Source: Segatella copri (lineage in GTDB: Bacteria; Bacteroidota; Bacteroidia; Bacteroidales; Bacteroidaceae). From it: a stretch of 64,000 nt of DNA. The position numbers and the translations under genes were made by a program. Numbering within the stretch: position 1 is the first letter of the stretch; the number at the start of each line of letters is the position of its first letter. The stretch is taken from NCBI RefSeq assembly GCF_015074785.1, contig NZ_CP042464.1:1240001-1304000 (forward strand), given 5' to 3'. This document shows positions 27,001 to 32,513 of this stretch, in pieces. The notes beneath the pieces are model-generated. The model saw only the letters and a program-made list of their open reading frames with translations, was not told the DNA's origin and did no database searches.

Positions 27001-28328
27001 TCACCAGGCTGAGCTACGACCTCGATATCAAGGCGCACAACTTCCTGGGCTTCGATACCCGCGAGTTTGGCGACAACACCTTCTATGGCACCATCTATGC
27101 CACGGGCGATGTGGGCATCCACGGCAAGAGCGGCGAAACCGTCATCGATATCAACGCCGAACCCGAACCGGGCAGCATCTTTGTATATAATGTGGCAAGT
27201 CCGGACGCCATCAGCGACAAGAGCTTTATCCACTGGCACGAGATTGTGCCGGATATCATGGACAGCCTGAACGGGGCTCCAACCACGAAACAGAGAGAGG
27301 ATGACATCGATTTCGAATCGGATATGCGCATCAACTTCCTCGTAAACACCAACCAGAACCTCACGCTCAAGCTGATCATGGACGAGCAGTCGGGCGATTA
27401 CATCACCCTGAACGGAGATGGCGTAATTCGCGCCAACTACTTCAACAAGGGCTCGTTCGACATGTTTGGCAACTATGTGGTAGACCACGGCACCTACAAG
27501 CTCACCATCCAGAATCTCATCAAGAAGGAGTTCGAGTTTATGCCGGGTGGCACCATCGCCTTCGGTGGCAACCCATACAATGCCCCACTCAACCTGCGGG
27601 CTAAATATACCGTAAACGGAGTGCCGCTGAGCGACCTGCGCATAGGCCGTTCGTTCTCGGGCAACAACATCCGCGTAGACTGCCTGATGGACATCACCGG
27701 CACGCCTCAATCGCCTAAGGTAGATTTCTCGATGGACCTGCCTACGGTTAACAGCGATGCGAAGCAGATGATCTACTCTATCATCAATTCGCAGGAAGAG
27801 ATGAACCAGCAAGTGCTCTATCTCTTGGGCATCGGCCGGTTCTACGCCCAGACCAACAACAACCAGGTGAGCGAGGATGGTGAACAGCAGAGTCAGACTT
27901 CGCTGGCGATGCAGAGCCTGCTGAGCGGCACCATCTCGCAGCAGCTGAACACCGTACTTTCCAACGTGGTGAAGAGCAACAACTGGAATTTCGGTGCCAA
28001 CATATCTACGGGCGATGAAGGTTTCAACAATGCCGAATATGAGGGCATTCTGAGTGGCAAGCTGCTCAACAACCGGTTACTCTTCAATGGCCAGTTCGGT
28101 TATCGCGACAATCCGAATGCCACGCAGAGTTTCATCGGCGATTTCGACCTCCGCTACCTCATCTTCCCTAACGGCAACCTCGCCATACGCATGTACAATC
28201 AGACCAACGACCGCTATTTTACGCGCAACAGTCTGAACACGCAGGGTCTCGGCCTCATCATGAAGAAAGACTTCAACGGCCTCCGCGATTTCTTCGGCAT
28301 CAAAAAGAAGAAGAAGAAAAAGAAATAA
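24048..28328 (+). CDS. tamB: Translocation and assembly module protein TamB (AsmA/DUF490 type)
   Basis: About 1,426 residues, typical of Bacteroidota TamB. The start is membrane-anchored (IIWTLAAVYFLLVVLLHVPPVQAF). A very long beta-rich body of AsmA-like repeats bridges the periplasm. The C-terminal DUF490 domain is recognisable from NFLVNTNQNLTLKLIMDEQ through GTYKLTIQNLIKKEFEFMPGGTI. It ends in an eight-Lys tail. TamB-like proteins move lipids or outer-membrane proteins between membranes. No ATG exists in frame before the anchor: the frame opens after a stop at 24018, and CTG at 24048 (giving KHLKHIIN before the helix) or TTG at 24108 are the options. No tamA or bamA neighbour is present. 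Confidence 0.9.
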   Translation: MKHLKHIINSIIWTLAAVYFLLVVLLHVPPVQAFIGSEVAGALAQKFGTQVSIGKVNLGFFNRIIIDDVMMLDQKGDSMICASRVSAKLDFLPLKDGKISVSSAQLFGLNANIYKQDAKSPMNIQFVLDSLASKDTTRHTPLDLHIGSLIIRHGAVAYNQRDIAPKPGVFSPQHLGITDLSAHIILGHLTDKDIHLAVKKIALKDKSGLQLRNLRFKLDADQQQALLRDFSIELPHSQLQFDDLRATYRIENKHIVKPTLQFQGGIKPSVITLADIACFVPELRKFKDALQLHLQFSGTSTSARIHNLEFKTQSGSLLLRANGRVSDWDRLLRWKANISALRISGDGIGEVSRNLGKRISIPKEVLRLGDIYYIGEVYGAGKNVGTRGQLKTGVGEVAIKAEKAGSELKASINTQGINLGRILDNGQFGILAASLSAHGNKQHFYAKGSIPRFDFNKYSYRNIQIDGSYKQGLVEGLASIADPNANIQVEGSYSIPRKQYAATAHVQHLLPTILGLKVADKTYSLDDITVSAKNQGKDSYFDLEAPFASIHVNGEYDYATLTKSFTNLVASKLSTLPGIGKVDRSAKNHFTFQAEITSTEILQRMLGIPLQIEQPVFADGFMNDAEKTVNIYTSVPDFSYGGKDYHGAKVRLHTINDSLKIDAQIRQGKWGDNGPGIHVKAAAADNQLFAKLFYNNHSAKLPIQGIIDTRAQFFKNEDQVSTAHVTIHPSEIRIDGTPWEVHPADIIYSKNRLLVDHFAVSHDQQHVIVSGLATPEKTDSIVADLKDVDVAYVLNLINFHSVDFTGKASGKAIIKSLFNDPDAYAQLDVKEFTFENGPLGVLHAGVNFNKELEQIDIHAVADDGPEHQTLINGYVSPKRNYIDLGIDAQGTSMKFLENFCGSFMNQVEAWGDGHLNVVGDLKNINLVGDLTAHGKVHLKQLNTDYTFDALHAHAIPDDILIENDTIFDRNRNIAILSGGIHHKHLTRLSYDLDIKAHNFLGFDTREFGDNTFYGTIYATGDVGIHGKSGETVIDINAEPEPGSIFVYNVASPDAISDKSFIHWHEIVPDIMDSLNGAPTTKQREDDIDFESDMRINFLVNTNQNLTLKLIMDEQSGDYITLNGDGVIRANYFNKGSFDMFGNYVVDHGTYKLTIQNLIKKEFEFMPGGTIAFGGNPYNAPLNLRAKYTVNGVPLSDLRIGRSFSGNNIRVDCLMDITGTPQSPKVDFSMDLPTVNSDAKQMIYSIINSQEEMNQQVLYLLGIGRFYAQTNNNQVSEDGEQQSQTSLAMQSLLSGTISQQLNTVLSNVVKSNNWNFGANISTGDEGFNNAEYEGILSGKLLNNRLLFNGQFGYRDNPNATQSFIGDFDLRYLIFPNGNLAIRMYNQTNDRYFTRNSLNTQGLGLIMKKDFNGLRDFFGIKKKKKKKK

Positions 28329-28333
28329 AAGAC

Positions 28334-28379
28334 AAAAAGAGGGTGTGTCATAACCAGATGACTCACCCTCTTTTTTTTC
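28334..28379 (+). terminator. Terminator of tamB
   Basis: AAAAAGAGGGTG and CACCCTCTTTTT arms around a small inner ATCA/TGAT stem, followed by T residues. Confidence 0.85.
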
Positions 28380-28465
28380 TGAGCTTCGCATGTGGGGAAG
28401 TTAAGGGAAGTTAGAAGGAAGTTAAGGGACAAATGTCCTAAGTTTAAGCTAGAAGACTATTGTCT

Positions 28466-28506
28466 CTTAACTCCTTAAAATTCTTTAACTTCTGAACTTG
28501 CGAAAC
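28466..28506 (-). repeat. Dispersed intergenic repeat, copy 1
   Basis: Read on the minus strand it starts GTTTCGCAAGTTCAGAAGTT and continues AAAGAATT. Related copies at 36415-36437 and 37499-37520 are all intergenic. Confidence 0.6.
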
Positions 28507-28782
28507 CAGAATCTAATATGCGAAACTTCAAGTTTTCTGCATTAATATTTGTTTAAAAACCAGTCCTTTTTCGGTATCGTTAACTTCTTTTATCTGATAA
28601 TTGTTTAACACAACATAAGACGTGATTCCCTACCCCCACTCGATTTTTCAAAGATTTCAGCAGTAAGAAAAGAGGAAAAAGTGGACCTCTAAAAAAAGGC
28701 ACCCATTTCGGAACCAAAAATAAACGCTTAAAATATGTAAAAACGGGCTGAATTCTTAAAATATGTTTATAAAAAGCGAAAA

Positions 28783-28992
28783 ACACCCTTCACCACCCTT
28801 CACCCGTAACTATTTGACACACAAAATGTTAAATAAAAAGGTGAAGGGTGAAGGTTTGAAAACTCTTTTTTATATATACGCGCGGCAAGGAAAAAAATCC
28901 GTTTTTTCATTTTTCTGATTATCTGGTTTTTCCAAAAATCCTAAAAAAAAGAATATAATATAAGATTTAAAATATACCCTTCACCCTTCACC
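28783..28992. repeat. Inverted CCTTCACC words around an AT-rich core
   Basis: GGTGAAGGGTGAAGG at 28840-28854 is repeated inverted at 28978-28992; a further related word lies at 28783-28805. The core between the arms contains TATATATACGCGCG and AATATAATATAAG. The arms are themselves tandem 7-mers. Confidence 0.65.
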
Positions 28993-29107
28993 TCGTCACT
29001 TTTCCGATGTTTCGCTTCTTCCCTACTTCTTCTTCAAAATCCCCCAACAAAAATGGGCGCAAAACCAACATGTTAAAAAGTTTAACCTAGGTTATTCTTT
29101 GTAAAAA

Positions 29108-29127
29108 GCGAGTCCTATAGGACTCGC
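29108..29127. repeat. 20-bp perfect palindrome
   Basis: GCGAGTCCTA followed by its exact complement, with no spacer. It lacks a T run on either side, so a terminator is unlikely; an operator or cruciform site is possible. Confidence 0.6.
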
Positions 29128-29367
29128 CGCCTAAGTAAAACATTTTGTATACCTTCGCAACATGAAAAAACGATAAAACCAGATACTGGTATTACTGCGA
29201 TGAAGTGGACAAGAGAACGGCAGAGGACATCAAGCACCGGCTGCCCTGCATCACACACCCAGCGTGCAGCTCAAGGGAAACTCCAAGAAGCTGACTGACT
29301 TCAGGAAGGAAACCTATTGGCTGATGCCGATACGCCGCCCGAGGATCTCCCATTTTAGGAATTTCTG

Positions 29368-29450
29368 CTTCGGAGATATTTTTTTATCTTTCGGAGATAT
29401 TTCCGTATCTTTCGGAGGGATTTTCTTATGAATCGGAGAGATTTTATTCT
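29368..29450 (+). repeat. Four degenerate 21-bp tandem repeats
   Basis: Unit close to CTTTCGGAGATATTTccgTAT, repeated about four times and ending just before the DUF4248 gene. In one frame the repeats read FRRYF-x-I heptads, but the upstream stop and lack of a start argue against translation. Confidence 0.6.
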
Positions 29451-29502
29451 ACCAGGCAAAAGAAAGAAGCAACTGACAAATACAGACAAAAACGAACAAA
29501 TT

Positions 29503-29715
29503 ATGATAGAAAACAGAAGTTACGGGAAGGCGGAGCTCGCCATGCTCTACTTTCCCACCGCTACCCTCAGGGTAGCGCTCAACCGACTGGTGAGATGGAT
29601 CAACCGGTGTCCCGAGCTCAAGCAGAGCCTCTGTTCGGGTTACGCCGGCAAGTTTTCCCACTTCTACACCCGGCAACAAGTAGCAGAAATCATCGAATTT
29701 CTGGATGAACCATAA
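29503..29715 (+). CDS. DUF4248 domain protein
   Basis: A 70-residue protein that reads ENRSYGKAELAMLYFPTA, then ALNRLVRWINRCPEL and FYTRQQVAEIIEFLDEP, the layout I associate with the Bacteroidales family DUF4248. The function is unknown; the helical, basic sequence could suit DNA or protein binding. ATG at 29503 gives the family-like N-terminus; in-frame upstream codons run through the 21-bp repeats and are not favoured. In Bacteroidales genomes such genes commonly occur near HU-like, smalltalk, amidase and VirE/DUF3987 genes, mostly in variable regions. A strong terminator follows. Confidence 0.7.
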   Translation: MIENRSYGKAELAMLYFPTATLRVALNRLVRWINRCPELKQSLCSGYAGKFSHFYTRQQVAEIIEFLDEP

Positions 29716-29716
29716 A

Positions 29717-29782
29717 AAAATCACCCTGGAAGGGAATGCATACAACACACTATGCATATCCCTTCCAGGGTGAGTTTTAATA
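29717..29782 (+). terminator. Terminator of the DUF4248 gene
   Basis: A 15-bp stem (TCACCCTGGAAGGGA at 29721-29735 with 29759-29773), inner ATGCATA pairing, then T residues. Confidence 0.85.
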
Positions 29783-29877
29783 AAACTACAATCACAGCAA
29801 TAAAACTATTAATTTTACGTTCTTTTCAAAAAAAGGGTTGTGCAATAGTGGCTTAAAGGCTAAAAGCACTACCTTTG
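29778..29877 (+). repeat. Duplicated leader/promoter, copy A
   Basis: This 100-bp stretch is about 90% identical to 31144-31244. It ends in the promoter box TACCTTTG (29870-29877) 25 bases before the nuclease gene. Confidence 0.8.
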
Positions 29878-29901
29878 TAAATAATATCAAAACAGAGTAT
29901 A

Positions 29902-31053
29902 ATGGAAGAAAACAATATAACAGTAGATAAAGCTGTCCAAACCATAAAAGGGGCAATTTTGCGAGCTCAAGCACAGGCGAGCCAGTCAAGTAATGCCATA
30001 CAGTTGTCTTTATATTATGGTATAGGGCGTTATGTGTCTATCAATTTACAGCAAGCACATTGGGGCGCAAAAGCTCTTGATACTATTAGTGAGAGATTGC
30101 AGCGTGAATTGCCAGGATTAAGAGGCTTTTCTTCAGGCAACTTGAAGAAAATGCGTATCTTCTATGAGGAATGGCAATGCCTTTCAATTGGTTCGCCATT
30201 GGCGAACCAATTACAACAGTTTGAAAATAAGATAGAAGATGGTGTTGAAATAGGAGAAAAGACACTCCTTTGTATTAACAGACCTATAGAGTCAGCAGAC
30301 TTGCATATAGAGGATTTTGTGGGCATTAGTTTCACTCATCATATGGAAATTTTGCATAAAACTACCACTTTAGATGAGCGCATCTACTATATACATCAAG
30401 TGAACCTGTATCATTGGAACAAGTACGTATTACGGAAATACTTATCAGATGACCTATATCACCATCAAGGCAATATGCCTAACAATTTTCCGAAAGCGAT
30501 ACCAGACATTAAGCAATCAATGAAAACAATATCAATGTTTAAGGATGAATATTTGCTTGATTTCATCAATACTGAAAATTTGGGACTGGAGATTGAGGAC
30601 ATTGACGAACGTGTAGTTGAGCAAGAAATTGTAAGAAACATGCGCGATTTCATTCTTCAATTCGGAAAGGATTTTATCTTTATGGGTAACCAGTATCGTG
30701 TCGTACTTGAAGGAGAAGAAATGTTCATAGACCTTTTGTTCTTTAGTCGAGAACTTGCAGCAATGGTAGCCGTGGAACTAAAATACGGTAAGTTCAAACC
30801 TTCATATTTGGGACAACTATGTACATATCTACAAGCGTTAGACCTTACTGTAAAAAAGCCACACGAAAATCCTTCTATTGGTATTGTTTTATGCAAAGAA
30901 ATGAACAAGGCTTTTGTTGACATTGTTGTAAGGAACTACGACAGCCCAATGGGAGTAGCAACATATAAAACCAAACAGGATATGCCTGAAGAATTACAGA
31001 AGGCTTTGCCTGATTTGGATAAGATGAAAGATCTGTTTTGCAAATCGTTGTAA
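29902..31053 (+). CDS. YhcG/DUF1016 family PDDEXK nuclease
   Basis: A 383-residue protein. The N-terminal DUF1016 helical domain (about 10-170) has the blocks LYYGIGRYVSINLQQAHWG and LPGLRGFSSGNLKKMR. The C-terminal PDDEXK nuclease domain (about 225-360) has FIDLLFF with a catalytic Asp and VAVELKYGKF with the Glu-x-Lys pair, then YLGQLCTYLQALD. The family is widespread on mobile elements, often near restriction or toxin-like genes; the biological role is not settled. A perfect 12-bp-arm palindrome interrupts the region joining the domains. It has its own duplicated-type leader and terminator, so it behaves as a self-contained cassette. Confidence 0.88.
   Translation: MEENNITVDKAVQTIKGAILRAQAQASQSSNAIQLSLYYGIGRYVSINLQQAHWGAKALDTISERLQRELPGLRGFSSGNLKKMRIFYEEWQCLSIGSPLANQLQQFENKIEDGVEIGEKTLLCINRPIESADLHIEDFVGISFTHHMEILHKTTTLDERIYYIHQVNLYHWNKYVLRKYLSDDLYHHQGNMPNNFPKAIPDIKQSMKTISMFKDEYLLDFINTENLGLEIEDIDERVVEQEIVRNMRDFILQFGKDFIFMGNQYRVVLEGEEMFIDLLFFSRELAAMVAVELKYGKFKPSYLGQLCTYLQALDLTVKKPHENPSIGIVLCKEMNKAFVDIVVRNYDSPMGVATYKTKQDMPEELQKALPDLDKMKDLFCKSL
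30186..30212. repeat. Palindrome inside the nuclease gene
   Basis: AATTGGTTCGCC, a 3-base centre, then the exact complement. It encodes IGSPLANQL within the inter-domain region. Confidence 0.7.
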
Positions 31054-31084
31054 ATGTGTATTCACATTTTATAAAATACGTATT

Positions 31085-31119
31085 AAGGAGTAAGGCTATA
31101 ATGTTCTTACTCCTTTTTT
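31085..31119 (+). terminator. Terminator of the nuclease gene
   Basis: AAGGAGTAAG (31085-31094) pairs with CTTACTCCTT, then T residues. Confidence 0.85.
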
Positions 31120-31143
31120 CATTTGTACAACGAGTGAAGCGAT

Positions 31144-31244
31144 TAATAAAAGTGCAATCACCGCAATAATACTATTGATTTTACGTTCTTTTCAAAGAAA
31201 GGGGTTGTGCAATAGTGACTTAAAGGCTAAAAGCACTACCTTTG
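31144..31244 (+). repeat. Duplicated leader/promoter, copy B
   Basis: Second copy of the leader at 29778-29877, with about eight substitutions and one inserted base. It ends in TACCTTTG (31237-31244) and drives the ORF6N gene. Confidence 0.8.
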
Positions 31245-31267
31245 CATACAATAATAAGTAACAACAC

Positions 31268-31295
31268 GTTTAAGGTCACAAATTGTGACCTTAAA
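31268..31295. repeat. Palindrome 1 in the ORF6N leader
   Basis: Arms TTTAAGGTCACAA around a single central A; it lies about 25 bases after the -7 box, in the 5' untranslated region, a good place for an operator. Confidence 0.7.
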
Positions 31296-31344
31296 AATAA
31301 AGATAGAAATATGGCAGATATAACGGAAAAGACAGTTAATGGCG

Positions 31345-31369
31345 AACTGGTCACAAATCGTGACCAGTT
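31345..31369. repeat. Palindrome 2 in the ORF6N gene
   Basis: Arms AACTGGTCAC around five bases; it shares the core GGTCAC-AAAT-GTGACC with palindromes 1 and 3 and encodes LVTNRDQLV. Confidence 0.65.
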
Positions 31370-31545
31370 GGTTGGTGTTGACAATATAGAGCCTCTAATA
31401 AAAATCATTAGAGGACAACAAGTTATGCTTGACCGTGACCTTGCCACACTTTATGGCGTTGAAACAAAGCGTCTTAATGAGCAAGTAAAACGTAATATTA
31501 AACGATTTCCAGAAGATTTCATGTTTCAATTGACCAAGGACGAAT

Positions 31546-31574
31546 GTTTAAGGTCGCAAATTGCGACCTTAAAC
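31546..31574. repeat. Palindrome 3 in the ORF6N gene
   Basis: Arms GTTTAAGGTCGCAA around one central A. Compared with palindrome 1 an A and its partner T have become G and C, so symmetry is kept. It lies at the point where the reading frame breaks down. Confidence 0.7.
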
Positions 31575-31816
31575 GAAGAATCCGACAAGCGTATAGAAGA
31601 TATGCACCGATTGATGTTGAAACATTCCGTTTATCACATGACCGCTTCCTTTGTATAGACGATGATGTATATCACATAGGTGCATCCATAAAGGACTTGG
31701 GCAAAAAGTGGTTTGGTTTCTCCAAGATGGAGATACTTACACCAGACGAATTGGTGGAAAGGATCAATAGAGAGTAATCGATACGCAATATTTCAAGAAT
31801 ATAAAAATTACGAATT

Positions 31817-32455
31817 ATGAAAAAAATACCATTTATAATGATTGTAGTTTGGGGAATAGCGGTATTATGTACACTATTCTTGAGTTCATGCAAGCGACCA
31901 GAGGTCTTAGACAATAGTACTCTTGTAAATAGCGCAAGAAACGTGGCTTTGACCTTTGGTCCTGCGTATGTTCCATTTTTTAAAGAGGCTAACGTATCGG
32001 ATATTCAAGTTTTTAAAAAGAAGGATTACGGAGGAGACAGCCGCCCTCAAATAAGAAAACAGATAGGAAGAAAGTTCTATACTGTAACTTTTACATATGA
32101 TAGTACTGCCGTTAAATTTGATTTTGGATTTGCAGCAAGAGTCAGAATATGGAAAGATACAGGGGAACCATTAGATGTTATATTTGGTAATGGTTGGGGA
32201 AGAAATTTTTTCTTTTTAAGTTTTAAGGAACAAACAGATCATTCTGCAAATGACTATGAGAAAGTGGCTTCTGACTCTATTGTTAAAGTACCATTGCAAA
32301 CTGTACATGAACCAGAGAGTATTTGGAATTCCAATGCTGACAACAAACAAGACAGCCTATCAACGAGAGACTTTTCATCCTATGGCTTTGTGGAAGACAA
32401 GGAGTCGTTGAATGTTTTTTCTGTAAATTTTGAAAAAAGTTATTGTTTTGCTTAG
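31817..32455 (+). CDS. Lipoprotein of unknown function
   Basis: A 212-residue predicted lipoprotein: N-terminal hydrophobic stretch and lipobox LFLSSC, with the mature end at Cys25. The mature part has beta-like stretches (KFYTVTFTYDSTAVKFDFGF, AARVRIWKDTGEPLDVIFGN) and a polar Ser/Asp-rich C-terminal third. I do not recognise the family. It is followed after 58 bases by the outer-membrane barrel gene on the same strand, so the two may form a surface pair, as lipoprotein/receptor pairs often do in Bacteroidota; it is not SusD-like. GC content is low like the rest of the block. Confidence 0.6.
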   Translation: MKKIPFIMIVVWGIAVLCTLFLSSCKRPEVLDNSTLVNSARNVALTFGPAYVPFFKEANVSDIQVFKKKDYGGDSRPQIRKQIGRKFYTVTFTYDSTAVKFDFGFAARVRIWKDTGEPLDVIFGNGWGRNFFFLSFKEQTDHSANDYEKVASDSIVKVPLQTVHEPESIWNSNADNKQDSLSTRDFSSYGFVEDKESLNVFSVNFEKSYCFA

Positions 32456-32513
32456 TTTTTTGCTTGGCTCAACTGTATATACAGTATATGGACTATAAAA
32501 CAGAGAATAGGCT

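Larger units (their letters stand above)
28380..29502. other. 1.1-kb gene-free, AT-rich left edge of the accessory block
   Basis: No supportable intact gene is visible. It holds a dispersed intergenic repeat (28466-28506), CCTTCACC-type words in both orientations (28783-28992), a 12-bp palindrome TAACCTAGGTTA at 29083-29094, a 20-bp perfect palindrome (29108-29127) and 21-bp tandem repeats (29368-29450). Between about 29161 and 29340 short open stretches in changing frames (for example TRYWYYCDEVDKRTAEDIKHR) suggest a decayed gene. Bacteroidales HU-like genes often sit next to DUF4248, but this remnant is too degraded to name. Confidence 0.5.
31311..31777 (+). pseudogene. ORF6N-domain gene, frameshifted or internally deleted
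   Basis: The ATG at 31311 opens a 115-codon frame. Residues 22-95 are an ORF6N domain (IEPLIKIIRGQQVMLDRDLA, LYGVETKRLNEQVKRNIKRF, EDFMFQLT), a DNA-binding module of phage and mobile-element proteins. After LRSQIATLN the frame soon ends at 31658. In another frame, to 31777, the text SHDRFLCIDDDVYHIGASIK and DLGKKWFGFSKM looks like the C-terminal segment of longer ORF6N proteins. The simplest reading is a gene that lost its middle and its frame. A functional short ORF6N protein is still possible, since promoter and N-terminal domain are intact. Three related palindromes lie in and before it. Confidence 0.65.

Noticed and set aside
25077..27812. A 911-codon open frame on the minus strand
   Set aside because: It lies wholly opposite tamB, is rich in Val/Glu/His in a way that mirrors the tamB codons, and shows no domain; a coding shadow.
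28580..28786. A 68-codon minus-strand frame in the left edge of the block
   Set aside because: Composition (Phe/Leu/Lys runs) fits AT-rich non-coding DNA, and no start or family features support it.
30001..31053. A restriction-modification or toxin-antitoxin partner for the DUF1016 nuclease
   Set aside because: No methylase, specificity or antitoxin-like gene lies next to it; neighbours have their own promoters and terminators.
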